Source of the DNA: Eubacteriales bacterium
GTDB taxonomy: Bacteria; Bacillota_A; Clostridia; Christensenellales; Aristaeellaceae
DNA: 28,498 nucleotides
Assembly (NCBI GenBank): GCA_030528845.1
Contig: JAUMYC010000004.1
Span: forward strand, 1-28,498
Reading direction: 5' to 3'
Shown piece after piece: positions 7,030 through 14,229 of this stretch. The position numbers and the translations under genes are program-made. Every line of letters begins with the position of its first letter. The stretch's first letter is position 1. The notes under the pieces were generated by a model. It did no database searches, had not been told where the DNA came from, and worked only from the letters and a program-made list of their open reading frames with translations.

Positions 7030-8004
7030 TCAGTTCTGAAAGAGGAACTGCTGGCCGCGCACGAGCGGGAAGCGGGAGAGCGCCCTGCCGTCGAGGTCTT
7101 CCTTGTGCATGTCGACGCAGGAAATGCGGCTGTTTTCGTAGGTGGTGTAATAGTACAGGCCTTTGTCGGTGTTGCAGCAGCAGGAGTATTCGGTGATCTC
7201 GAATTTCCCATCATGGATGTGCACGCTGCCGCGATACTGCGCGACGGAGCCGAGGATATGGAAAAACTGGCTCACGCTCTCGGATTCGCCCTCGCCGGAG
7301 AGGGAATTCAGCTTCACAAACGCCGCGCGCACGAAGCGGGACATGGAGGAAAAATCTCCGGGCAGGCCCATGCCGCCCATGCCGTTGGAATAGCGCTGCA
7401 GCGAAACGCCGGGCGCGAAGGTGTCCTGCGGAGTGGAGGGCGAGAGCGCGCGGTAATTGTTCAGGTTGAACAGCTGCATCGGGAAGGGCGGGTTGTTCGT
7501 GAGCACGCCCACGGGGTTTTCGTACACCTTGAGCCCCTCGGCGACGGATTCCGCCACGATCGACCCGCTGCGGTCGGAAATGAGCCAATGCAGCGAGGAG
7601 GGCGGGAACTGCTCGCTGAAGCGGATATCGGTCATGTTGATGCGGCCGAGCAGCTCTCTCGCCTGCGCAAGGTCAGCGCAGCGCCCGAGCAGATATGGGA
7701 TGAGCTCGAACTGCGCGAGGTTTTCCTTGCCCTCCTCGGGCGGAAAATACACGGTATTGCCCACGAAATTCAGCCCCGCGACGGACAGCCCCTTTTCGTT
7801 GGTGGCCTCGTAATAGAGCGGATAATCGTCGATCACGGTCGCCATGCCGATCATGGCATAATGCGAGGGCATATCACCCATGCAGCGGAAGCGGAAGGGG
7901 TAATTGCGCGGAGTGACGGTCACTTCCTCATGATAAGAATACTCCAGATCCAGATTCCTGCCGAAATAATGGTCTTTGGTCTGATAGGTCGCCGCCGTAC
8001 ACAT
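7030..8004 (-). CDS. bsh: Bile salt hydrolase (choloylglycine hydrolase family)
   Basis: This 324-residue Ntn-hydrolase deconjugates glycine- or taurine-linked bile acids. All key positions are visible: the nucleophile Cys2 exposed after removal of Met1 (MCTAATY), Arg16 and Asp19 in FGRNLDLEYSY, Asn79 in AGLNF, Asn170 in VLTNNPPF, and Arg223 in LPGDFSSMSRFVR. The C-terminal DKGLYYYTTYEN segment closely resembles the clostridial enzymes as I recall them. The LPGD..SMSRF form favours bile salt hydrolase over penicillin V acylase. No signal peptide is present, so it is intracellular. AAGGAGG (8019-8013) sets the ATG at 8004. It lies 27 bp after the fucosidase stop and is probably co-transcribed with it. 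Confidence 0.92.
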   Translation of the reverse strand: MCTAATYQTKDHYFGRNLDLEYSYHEEVTVTPRNYPFRFRCMGDMPSHYAMIGMATVIDDYPLYYEATNEKGLSVAGLNFVGNTVYFPPEEGKENLAQFELIPYLLGRCADLAQARELLGRINMTDIRFSEQFPPSSLHWLISDRSGSIVAESVAEGLKVYENPVGVLTNNPPFPMQLFNLNNYRALSPSTPQDTFAPGVSLQRYSNGMGGMGLPGDFSSMSRFVRAAFVKLNSLSGEGESESVSQFFHILGSVAQYRGSVHIHDGKFEITEYSCCCNTDKGLYYYTTYENSRISCVDMHKEDLDGRALSRFPLVRGQQFLFQN

Positions 8005-8031
8005 GCCGCACAGCCTCCTTTTCCGCCTGCA

Positions 8032-9438
8032 TTATTGATTCTTTTCGGTGTCCTGCGCGGAATCGCGGATCCACGGCTTGTCGTCGCCCTTGAGCGTCTC
8101 GATGGCCTCGCCGTAGACCTTGGGCAGCAGCAGCCGCGGCTCGCCCCTGTGCGCCGTGACCTTCACATACACCGTGTCGGTCTCAAAATTGACCGGGCAG
8201 AGCTTTTTATGGCCGATGGTAAAGCCGTGGTAATGCAGCTGCACGGCCTGCTTGCGCTCCAGCCAGCCGCCCACGGAAAACGTCTCGACCTGCTGCCCGA
8301 AGCGGATGTCCTCGGCCAGCTCTACATATTTCACGCGGGTCTTGCCGGGCAGGTGCAAAACGACGGTGCCGTCCTCTTCCACCTCCACGTCCGTTTCTAC
8401 CGGCGTGCCGAACTCGGAGCGGATCTTATCGCCCAATTCCTTCAGGCGCTGCACGTCGCGCTCGTCAAAGCGGCCGTTGGGCATGGGCGGCACGTTGAGA
8501 TGGAAGCAGGCGTTGTTGCCCACGGAGACCAGATAGGTGTTGAACAGCCTCTCGAGCGAATGCGGCTCCTCCTGCTTGTGATAGAACCAGCCGGGGCGGA
8601 TGGACATATTGACCTCTGCCGGGCAGAAGGCGAGCCCCTCCGAGCGCACGATGGTGGACAGCGCGCCGATATCGGGGCGGTCGTTGTAGATGCCCTCGAG
8701 CCCGCCGGGGACGAGCGCGCCCTCGGTCTGCTTGGCGGCATAGGAGCACAATTCGCCCGGCACGACGGCCCATTCCGCCTGCCGCGCCTTGCCGGCCTCG
8801 TTTCCGCACCAGCGCACGTCCGGCCCCTTGTCATAGAAAATGCACGCGCCGGGCTGATATTTGCGCACGAGCTCGAAATAGCCCTCGAAATCGTAGACCT
8901 GCTTGCGGCCGTTGGGGCCTTCGCCGCAGGCGCCGTCGAGCCAGACCATGAAGATCTCGCCGTACCCGGTCAGCAGCTCGGTCAGCTGCGCCTTATAAAA
9001 ATCGTTGTAGGAATCCGTGCCGTAGCAGGGCTGGTTGCGATCCCACGGGGAGAGATAAAAGCCGAACTTGATGCCGCCCCTGCGGCAGGCCTCGGAAACC
9101 TCGCGCACGACGTCGCCCTTTCCACCGCGGAAGGGGCTGCTGCGCACGCAGTGCTCGGTGGTCTTCGTCGGCCAGAGGCAGAAGCCGTCGTGATGCTTGG
9201 CCGTGAGCACGATGCCCCGGCAGCCCGCCGCCTTCACCGCCTCGACCCACTGATCGCAGTCGAGCTCGACCGGGTCAAAAACGGATTCCGGCTCGTTGCC
9301 GAGGCCCCATTCCAGGTCGGTATACTGGTTCACCGTGAAATGCACAAAGGCGTACATTTCGGTGTCGAACCATTCGATCTGCCTCTGCGAGGGCACAACG
9401 CGCGAGGCCTCCTGCAAAAACAACTGAAAATCCTTCAT
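8032..9438 (-). CDS. Alpha-L-fucosidase-like glycoside hydrolase, GH29
   Basis: This 468-residue enzyme would release terminal L-fucose from glycans. The N-terminal half is the GH29 barrel. Signatures are WFDTEMYAFVHFTVNQYTD near the start, GIVLTAKHHDGFCLWPT, and GFYLSPWDRN. The probable nucleophile is Asp168 in FMVWLDGACG. A C-terminal beta-rich region from about residue 355 fits the family's second domain. There is no signal peptide, so it acts on imported oligosaccharides or glycosides. The frame stays open far upstream, but the ATG at 9438 with GGAGAG upstream starts at the family's usual place. It has its own promoter and is the first gene of an operon with the bile salt hydrolase. Confidence 0.88.
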   Translation of the reverse strand: MKDFQLFLQEASRVVPSQRQIEWFDTEMYAFVHFTVNQYTDLEWGLGNEPESVFDPVELDCDQWVEAVKAAGCRGIVLTAKHHDGFCLWPTKTTEHCVRSSPFRGGKGDVVREVSEACRRGGIKFGFYLSPWDRNQPCYGTDSYNDFYKAQLTELLTGYGEIFMVWLDGACGEGPNGRKQVYDFEGYFELVRKYQPGACIFYDKGPDVRWCGNEAGKARQAEWAVVPGELCSYAAKQTEGALVPGGLEGIYNDRPDIGALSTIVRSEGLAFCPAEVNMSIRPGWFYHKQEEPHSLERLFNTYLVSVGNNACFHLNVPPMPNGRFDERDVQRLKELGDKIRSEFGTPVETDVEVEEDGTVVLHLPGKTRVKYVELAEDIRFGQQVETFSVGGWLERKQAVQLHYHGFTIGHKKLCPVNFETDTVYVKVTAHRGEPRLLLPKVYGEAIETLKGDDKPWIRDSAQDTEKNQ

Positions 9439-9560
9439 AAAGCAAGCTCTCCTTCCCTGTATCGCACATATATCGCGCGCACCCCGCCATAGCGCCGGGC
9501 CGCGCGCGCCGATCTGCAAAAAATAGAACCGCGGCGGGAGCATTCCCGCGCATCGCCTAT

Positions 9561-9589
9561 AGTATACAGGAAAAGCCGCTGCCTTTGAA
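9561..9589 (-). promoter_or_regulatory. Promoter of the fucosidase / bile salt hydrolase operon
   Basis: On the minus strand TTCAAA (9589-9584) and TATACT (9566-9561) are spaced 17 bp. A GGCTTTT half-site (9577-9571) lies in the spacer. Confidence 0.6.
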
Positions 9590-9602
9590 CCCCCAAAAAC
9601 AA

Positions 9603-9630
9603 CGAAAAGCCTCGCAAAGCGGGCTTTTCG
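9603..9630 (-). repeat. Strong inverted repeat upstream of the fucosidase promoter (operator or terminator)
   Basis: CGAAAAGCC (9603-9611) and GGCTTTTCG (9622-9630) are perfect complements. CGC/GCG (9613-9615, 9619-9621) extends the stem to 12 bp with one bulged T and an AAA loop. On the minus strand it is followed by TTGTTTTT, as in an intrinsic terminator. The AAAAGCC half-site recurs at 9571-9577 inside the promoter, 34 bp away, which would also fit a regulator site. Confidence 0.5.
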
Positions 9631-9838
9631 CAGGGATGCGGTATATCGGCAAAACCCCTCCGCTGCTTCAGAGAGATCCTGTGTTCTGTTCTCTGACGAC
9701 AGTATACCCTTTCTTTGTGTCTTTCTTCCATTGCTCCTGCAAAGAAAGCAGCATAGAACGGTTATTTTCTCATAGTTTGGCAAACCTTAAAATGTTTGCC
9801 GCAATATCTCAACGCTGTCCTTTCCCCCGCAAATGTGA

Positions 9839-9844
9839 TACAAT
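9839..9844 (+). promoter_or_regulatory. Candidate -10 box of the FMN reductase gene
   Basis: TACAAT occurs in the context GTGATACAATTC without a clear -35. A 7-bp hairpin (CGACGGC 9863-9869 with GCCGTCG 9876-9882) lies in the predicted leader. Confidence 0.4.
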
Positions 9845-9919
9845 TCAATTTAAAGCTACATACGACGGCGAACATGCCGTCGCCAAAGAAAAAAACGGAT
9901 TCAGAGGAGGGCTCTCAAT

Positions 9920-10468
9920 ATGCCAAAGAAGATTTTGGTCGTCCTCGGCAGCGAACGCCCCGAGGGCAACAGCGCGCGGCTCGCGCAGGCGTTTATCGAA
10001 GGCGCAAAGGAGGCCGGGCACGAGGTCGAATGCATCTCGGTCGGCGGCGTGCACGGCTGCATCGGCTGCGACCGCTGCCTCAAGCCGGAGCACCGCTTCA
10101 GCTGCATCCGCAGCGACGCCATGCAGAAGGTCTACGAGCGTTACGAAGAATGGGACGGCATCGCCGTGGCCTCGCCCGTGTATTCCTTCATGATCTCCGC
10201 GCAGGCCAAGGCGTTCTTCGACAGGCTGTACGCCTGCCAGTTTGCCAAAAACAGGCAGAAGGACGCGTGGCTGCTGCTCTCCGCAGCGGACCTCGACGAG
10301 GACGTCTTCGACCCGATCGAAGCATGGTTCCGCCATGCCATGGTGCGCTTTTCCGGCTGGCGCGAGCGCGGCATCCTGCGCGGCTACGGCATACAGCACC
10401 TCGGCGACGTGGAAAAAAAGCACCCGGAATACCTCGAGCAGGCGCGCGCCATGGGCCGCGACGCCTGA
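9920..10468 (+). CDS. Flavodoxin-family NAD(P)H-dependent FMN oxidoreductase
   Basis: This 182-residue protein has the flavodoxin-like fold of NADPH-dependent FMN reductases. KILVVLGSERPEGNSARLAQAF (residues 4-25) is the FMN phosphate-binding loop, and SPVYSFMISAQAKAFFDRLY is the second flavin-contact segment. Between them is a three-cysteine run GCIGCDRCLK (Cys47, Cys50, Cys53) common in the clostridial iron-sulfur flavoprotein-like branch. It may bind a metal cluster or be redox active. AGAGGAGGG lies just before the ATG. The gene stands alone, divergent from the fucosidase operon and convergent with pcp, so context says little. The electron acceptor is unknown; candidates are quinones, nitro compounds or disulfides. 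Confidence 0.85.
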   Translation: MPKKILVVLGSERPEGNSARLAQAFIEGAKEAGHEVECISVGGVHGCIGCDRCLKPEHRFSCIRSDAMQKVYERYEEWDGIAVASPVYSFMISAQAKAFFDRLYACQFAKNRQKDAWLLLSAADLDEDVFDPIEAWFRHAMVRFSGWRERGILRGYGIQHLGDVEKKHPEYLEQARAMGRDA

Positions 10469-10472
10469 ACAC

Positions 10473-10510
10473 AAAAAAGCCGCCGGGCCCTTTTTGGGGG
10501 CCGGGCGGCT
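10473..10510 (-). terminator. Intrinsic terminator of the pcp operon
   Basis: On the minus strand AGCCGCCCGGCCC pairs imperfectly with GGGCCCGGCGGCT around an A-rich loop and is followed by TTTTTT. The same hairpin lies just after the stop of the converging FMN reductase gene and may also end that transcript, but it lacks T residues in that direction. Confidence 0.85.
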
Positions 10511-10529
10511 GTGCTCCGTGTCGGTCGGT

Positions 10530-11132
10530 TCAATCTTCCCTTGCGGCGGCGCGGACCGCGGCGAGCGCGGCGCGCTTCTGTTCCTCGAGCGGCATGCAGG
10601 GCGCGCCTTCCTTCTGCCCGGGCAAAAAGGGCAGATGGATAAACCCGGCGCGCATGCCGGGGAATTCGCTGCGGGCCATGTGCAGCGCGCTCCAAAGCAC
10701 CTGATTGCAGATGAACCGCCCCGCGTCGTAGGAATATTCCACGCCGACGCCCTCAGCGGCGATAGCCTGAAAAATGTCCTCGAAGGGGTAGGTCGCGGCG
10801 AGCGCGTCCGGCGCTCCGGGGAGGATGGGCTCGCCCTCGCGCAGCAGGCCTGCGTTGTCCGGCGCCTTGCAGGCGCATAGATTAAAGCCCACTCGCTCGA
10901 GGCTCACCTTCGCGCGGCCGCCGGCCTGTCCAAAGAGTAGCGCGCAGTCCGGCTTGAATTCTTCGACGGCCTCGCGCAACGCCCGAGGCCCCGCGATCCA
11001 TTCCACCGGCAGCTGCACAAGGCGCACGCACGCGCCCGTCTCCTGCCGGTCGAGCTCGCGCACGGCCTCCCAGGAGGGGTTGATCTCCTGCCCGCCAAAG
11101 GGCATAAAGCCCGTTACAAGGATCTTTTTCAT
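10530..11132 (-). CDS. pcp: Pyroglutamyl-peptidase I
   Basis: This 200-residue cytoplasmic cysteine peptidase of family C15 removes N-terminal pyroglutamate from peptides. The catalytic triad is visible as Glu79 (KVSLERVGFN), Cys142 (YDAGRFICNQ) and His166 (AGFIHLPFLP). The N-terminal VTGFMPFGGQEINPSWEAV is the family's substrate-pocket segment. Length matches the bacterial family (200-215). The Cys motif reads DAGRFICNQ where many homologues have TAGTFVCN, so it is a slightly divergent member, but no key residue is lost. It follows the VOC gene by 17 bp and probably shares its promoter. The upstream Shine-Dalgarno (AAGAG) is weak, which also suggests coupling. Confidence 0.93.
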   Translation of the reverse strand: MKKILVTGFMPFGGQEINPSWEAVRELDRQETGACVRLVQLPVEWIAGPRALREAVEEFKPDCALLFGQAGGRAKVSLERVGFNLCACKAPDNAGLLREGEPILPGAPDALAATYPFEDIFQAIAAEGVGVEYSYDAGRFICNQVLWSALHMARSEFPGMRAGFIHLPFLPGQKEGAPCMPLEEQKRAALAAVRAAARED

Positions 11133-11149
11133 CGCTCTTTTGCGTTCTC

Positions 11150-11527
11150 TCAGCGGTTGGTGTACTCAAACAGCTCGATGCGCTCGCCGTCCGGGCCGAC
11201 GAAGAAGATGTTCTTCACGCCGCCGAGCAGAGTGGGCATTTCGCCGATCTTCTCCGGCAGCTCCACGCCCTTGGCGCGCAGCTCGGCCACCAGCTCCTCG
11301 ATGTTTTCCACTTCCACGGCGATGTGATCCACCTGGCCGGGGGTGCGGGGCTGATAGTCCTTGATCTCCACCAGCTCGATCAGGCAGGTGCCGATATTGC
11401 AGAAGGTGAGGTTGTTGTGTACGTCGGTCACGGTGAAGCCGAGGGTATCGCGATAGAACTTCACAGAGGTCTCCATGTCCTTGACAAATACGCCGATATG
11501 GGCCAGTCCCTTGATCTTTCCGCTCAT
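11150..11527 (-). CDS. VOC-superfamily (glyoxalase I-like) protein
   Basis: This 125-residue protein has two beta-alpha-beta-beta-beta modules. Candidate metal ligands occupy the glyoxalase I-like positions: His10 (GLAHIGVFVKD), Glu51 (CLIELVEI), His68 (VDHIAVEV) and Glu118 (GERIELFEY). It may be a lactoylglutathione-lyase-type or methylmalonyl-CoA-epimerase-type metalloenzyme. The full 2-His/2-Glu set favours a real enzyme over a drug-binding protein. The substrate is not determinable. GGGAG precedes the ATG at 11527. It heads a two-gene transcript with pcp and diverges from an MFS transporter. Confidence 0.85.
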   Translation of the reverse strand: MSGKIKGLAHIGVFVKDMETSVKFYRDTLGFTVTDVHNNLTFCNIGTCLIELVEIKDYQPRTPGQVDHIAVEVENIEELVAELRAKGVELPEKIGEMPTLLGGVKNIFFVGPDGERIELFEYTNR

Positions 11528-11603
11528 TGCGCAACATCTCCCTTGTGTTCGTTTTTTATTATAAGGACACGCATTTTTCCGCCCGCCCGAGCGGGCTGCG
11601 AAC

Positions 11604-11633
11604 ATTATACCACGCCTTGCGCCGCCGTGTCCA
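11604..11633 (-). promoter_or_regulatory. Promoter of the VOC-pcp operon
   Basis: On the minus strand TGGACA (11633-11628), an 18-bp spacer and TATAAT (11609-11604) with an extended TG. A second TATAAT (11563-11558) lies closer to the gene but lacks a -35. A GCCCG/CGGGC hairpin falls between them in the leader. Confidence 0.7.
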
Positions 11634-11663
11634 TTCCTTCCCCCATTCTTGCCCGGAACGCGC

Positions 11664-11692
11664 TTGACATCGCGCCCGGGAAGGCATACAAT
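11664..11692 (+). promoter_or_regulatory. Promoter of the MFS-mntP operon
   Basis: A perfect TTGACA (11664-11669) and TACAAT (11687-11692) are separated by exactly 17 bp. It is the strongest sigma-A match in the window. Confidence 0.85.
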
Positions 11693-11737
11693 CCAATGCA
11701 TTCCCGGGTCGGGATCCAAAGGAGGACGACGCACGCT

Positions 11738-12958
11738 ATGGAAGACGCGATCACGCGCAAAGTCGGCAGGATCTGCTCTCTTGCCTATTTCATGAGCTAT
11801 GTCATGCGCCTGGGCTTTGCCGCAGGCCTTGTGGAGATCACCGCCGCGCTGGGCGTTTCGCAGAGCAGCGCGGGCCTCGCCTGCACGGGCCTGTTCATCA
11901 CCTACGGCGCGGGCCAGTTCCTCAGCGGCTATCTGGGCGACCGCATCCCCCCGCGCGTGCTCATCACCGCGGGCATGCTGGGCGCGGCAGCCTGCAACAT
12001 CGGCGTGGCCATTGCCCCGGGCGTGGGCGCGATGATCGCGCTCTGGTGTATAAACGGCCTCTTTCAGGCCCTGCTCTGGCCGCCCATGACCCGCCTCATG
12101 GCCGAGACGCTCTCCCCCGAGGGCTATCTCAAGGCCAGCCGCGACGTGTCCGTCGCCGCCAATTTCGCCACCATGGCCGTCTACGCGCTGATGAGCCTGT
12201 TCGTCGCGCGCCGCCTCTGGCAGGGCTATTTCTATCTCTCCGCCGTGCTGGGCGCGGCGGCCGCGCTGGTGTTCTGGTTCAAGACGAAAGACCTCTCCGA
12301 CAGCGTGCAGGCCCCCGTTCGGCTCACGATCCGTTCCCGAACGAAGATCGCGCCCATCGCGCTGGCCAGCGGCCTGCCGCTGATCATGCTCGCCATCGTC
12401 ATGCAGGGCATGCTGCGCGACGGCGTGACCACATGGATGCCCTCGCTCATCGCCGATACGGCCAATATGGGCGCGTCGGCCTCCGTGCTCAGCGCGGCCG
12501 TGCTGCCCGTGTTCTCCGTGGTGTGCATAGACCTCGCCGCGCGCCTGCAGCGCCGCGTGCCCAACGACACGCTCTCCTCCCTCTTCCTCTTTGGCGTGAG
12601 CGCCGCCGCCGCGCTGGTCATGCTGCCGCTGATGGGCAGCGCCGTCGCGTCCATCGCCTGCATGGCCGTGATCACCGGCTGCGCGCATGCGATCAACTTC
12701 CTGCTCATCTGCCATGTGCCGTCTTATTTCGCGCCCTACGGCTGCGTGTCGAGCATCTCCGGGCTGATCAACTCCTGCACCTACATCGGCTCCGCCGTCT
12801 CCACCTACGGCATCGCTCTGCTCTCCGACGCCTGCGGCTGGCAGGCGACCGTCGCGCTCTGGTGCGCGATCGCGCTGCTGGGCGCTCTGCTCTGTCTTTC
12901 GGTCGTGCGCCGCTGGCGCAGGTTCGTTTCCGAGGGAGCGGGCCGCCCCGCCGCCTAA
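11738..12958 (+). CDS. MFS transporter, possibly organophosphate:phosphate antiporter-like
   Basis: This 406-residue protein has about 12 hydrophobic helices. Motif A is present as [10 protein letters not shown] after helix 2. Polar residues in the helices and the segment [21 protein letters not shown] after helix 3 recall the GlpT/UhpT (OPA) branch of MFS, where a Trp-Pro-rich segment is common. That assignment is tentative, and a phosphorylated sugar or organic acid is only one possible substrate. The ATG at 11738 is preceded by AAAGGAGG at a somewhat long 12-base distance; no closer start exists. It lies 45 bp from a near-consensus promoter, and mntP follows by 28 bp in the same orientation. 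Confidence 0.8.
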   Translation: MEDAITRKVGRICSLAYFMSYVMRLGFAAGLVEITAALGVSQSSAGLACTGLFITYGAGQFLSGYLGDRIPPRVLITAGMLGAAACNIGVAIAPGVGAMIALWCINGLFQALLWPPMTRLMAETLSPEGYLKASRDVSVAANFATMAVYALMSLFVARRLWQGYFYLSAVLGAAAALVFWFKTKDLSDSVQAPVRLTIRSRTKIAPIALASGLPLIMLAIVMQGMLRDGVTTWMPSLIADTANMGASASVLSAAVLPVFSVVCIDLAARLQRRVPNDTLSSLFLFGVSAAAALVMLPLMGSAVASIACMAVITGCAHAINFLLICHVPSYFAPYGCVSSISGLINSCTYIGSAVSTYGIALLSDACGWQATVALWCAIALLGALLCLSVVRRWRRFVSEGAGRPAA

Positions 12959-12986
12959 AAGCATTCGTATTCAGGAGGAAACCGCT

Positions 12987-13562
12987 ATGTCGTTTGCCGA
13001 ACTGCTCCTCATCGCCGTCGGTCTTTCCATGGACGCCTTCGCCGTTTCGATCTGCAAGGGCCTTGCCGCCGGGCGGGCGCGCCTTTCGCACATGGGCGTG
13101 ACCGGCCTGTATTTCGGCGGCTTTCAGGCGCTCATGCCGCTGATCGGCTTTCTGCTGGCGCGCAATTTCGAGCGCTTCATCCTGCAGTGGGATCATTGGA
13201 TCGCCTTTATCCTGCTGGGGTTCATCGGCCTGAACATGATCCGCGAATCCTTTGACAAGGACGAGGACGAATGCGACTGCTCGCAGGCGGATTTCGGCCC
13301 GAAAGCCATGCTGCCCATGGCCGTCGCCACGTCCATCGACGCGCTCGCCGTGGGCGTGACCTTCGCCTTCCTGCGCGTGGACATCGCGCCTGCCGTGGGG
13401 CTCATCGGCGCGACCACCTTCGCCTTCTCCGCCGTGGGCGTGAAGCTCGGCTCCATCGTGGGCGCGAAATGCAAACACCTCGCCGAGCGCTTCGGCGGCG
13501 CGATCCTCATCCTCATGGGCGTGAAGATCCTGCTGGAGCATCTGGGCGTGCTCTCTTTCTGA
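12987..13562 (+). CDS. mntP: Putative manganese efflux pump MntP
   Basis: This 191-residue inner-membrane protein has six hydrophobic helices and the two-fold repeated signature of MntP (formerly YebN): [14 protein letters not shown] with Asp16 and [13 protein letters not shown] with Asp118. These acidic residues are required for manganese export in characterised members. Length matches the family (185-190). AGGAGG lies nine bases before the ATG. Many mntP genes are preceded by a yybP-ykoY manganese riboswitch. The 28-bp gap here leaves no room for one, so control must come from the promoter upstream of the MFS gene or from within it. Confidence 0.93.
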   Translation: MSFAELLLIAVGLSMDAFAVSICKGLAAGRARLSHMGVTGLYFGGFQALMPLIGFLLARNFERFILQWDHWIAFILLGFIGLNMIRESFDKDEDECDCSQADFGPKAMLPMAVATSIDALAVGVTFAFLRVDIAPAVGLIGATTFAFSAVGVKLGSIVGAKCKHLAERFGGAILILMGVKILLEHLGVLSF

Positions 13563-13577
13563 GGCGCCCGCGCGTCT

Positions 13578-13594
13578 TTCTAATGAAATTCTAA
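13578..13594 (+). promoter_or_regulatory. OmpR-type response-regulator box (direct repeat TTCTAA-N5-TTCTAA)
   Basis: TTCTAA at 13578-13583 and again at 13589-13594 have an 11-bp period, the geometry of tandem OmpR/PhoB-family binding sites. They lie upstream of a candidate -10 (TATCCT, 13628-13633) with no good -35, as expected for an activated promoter. The operon downstream encodes an OmpR-family regulator, so autoregulation is plausible. Confidence 0.45.
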
Positions 13595-13679
13595 GAAAAC
13601 CCATCGGCTGTTTTAAGAGAAAGGCGGTATCCTGTGCCTGTGCTCAAGAGAACAACAACCGCACAGGAGGATGAAAAAC

Positions 13680-14207
13680 ATGACGCATTACGAAATGGTA
13701 GAGCTTTTGCGCGAAAAGGCGAACGTGACGTATGAGGAGGCCAAGCGGGCGCTGGAGGCCTCCGATTGGGATCTTTTAGACGCGATCGTGCTGCTCGAAC
13801 GCGAGGGCAAGACGACCCGGGCTTCCTCGAGCCATTCCACGCAGACCCCGCCCGAGCAGCCCGACGAGGAGCAGCCGCAGCCCTCTCCCTTCCGGGAGAA
13901 CATGAAAAAGCTGGCGGGCTGGGCGGCGCACCTGCTCAGGGTCGGCAACCGCAACAGCTTTGTGGCCTGCAAGGGCGAGAAGGTCACGCTGGAGCTCTCC
14001 GTCACGGCGGCGGTGCTGCTGCTGTGCGTGAGCTGGCCGCTGACGCTCATCTTGCTGCTGGTCGGCCTGTTCACCGGCTATCGCTATTCCTTCCGCGGCC
14101 CGCAGCTGGGCAAGGAATCGGTCAACAGCGTGCTCAACAAGGTAAACGACGCCGCAGAGAGCGTCAAGGCGGAATTCAGCGCCGAACGGGAAGAGAAGGG
14201 CGAATGA
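13680..14207 (+). CDS. UBA-like/DUF4342 membrane protein
   Basis: This 175-residue protein has three parts. Residues 1-45 resemble a UBA/EF-Ts-like three-helix domain (MVELLREKANVTYEEAKRALEASDWDLLDAIVLLE). A Ser/Pro/Gln/Glu-rich linker follows to about 75. The C-terminal part resembles DUF4342, with KGEKVTLELSVTAAVLLLC and a hydrophobic hairpin at about 120-145. The start is taken as the ATG at 13680, nine bases after AGGAGG (13665-13670). The ATG at 13671 is adjacent to that Shine-Dalgarno and too close. It precedes a response regulator and kinase by 22 bp. Proteins of this layout often sit with two-component systems in Firmicutes; the function is unknown, with membrane stress an inference. 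Confidence 0.75.
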   Translation: MTHYEMVELLREKANVTYEEAKRALEASDWDLLDAIVLLEREGKTTRASSSHSTQTPPEQPDEEQPQPSPFRENMKKLAGWAAHLLRVGNRNSFVACKGEKVTLELSVTAAVLLLCVSWPLTLILLLVGLFTGYRYSFRGPQLGKESVNSVLNKVNDAAESVKAEFSAEREEKGE

Positions 14208-14229
14208 TGCAAAACGGAGGCGAGGACGA

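Larger units (their letters stand above)
9439..9919. other. Long divergent intergenic region (fucosidase / FMN reductase)
   Basis: These 480 bp hold no credible gene. They contain the fucosidase promoter, a 12-bp hairpin at 9603-9630 upstream of it, a second TATACT-like box on the minus strand (9706-9701), the FMN reductase -10 box and a 7-bp hairpin in that gene's leader. The open frame on the minus strand up to 9783 looks like a GC-rich read-through of the fucosidase frame and not a coding extension. Confidence 0.7.

Noticed and set aside
6946..9492. An 848-codon open frame on the plus strand, opposite bsh and the fucosidase
   Set aside because: It is a GC-skewed shadow: the minus-strand frames encode two complete, motif-intact enzymes, and the plus-strand translation is Ala/Gly/His/Arg-rich without any domain.
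9439..9783. A 115-residue N-terminal extension of the fucosidase
   Set aside because: It would run through the promoter and hairpin, and its sequence is Cys/Arg-rich and unlike any GH29 N-terminus. The ATG at 9438 has a ribosome binding site.
12959..12986. yybP-ykoY manganese riboswitch before mntP
   Set aside because: The gap is only 28 bp, too short for the aptamer, and contains little more than the ribosome binding site.
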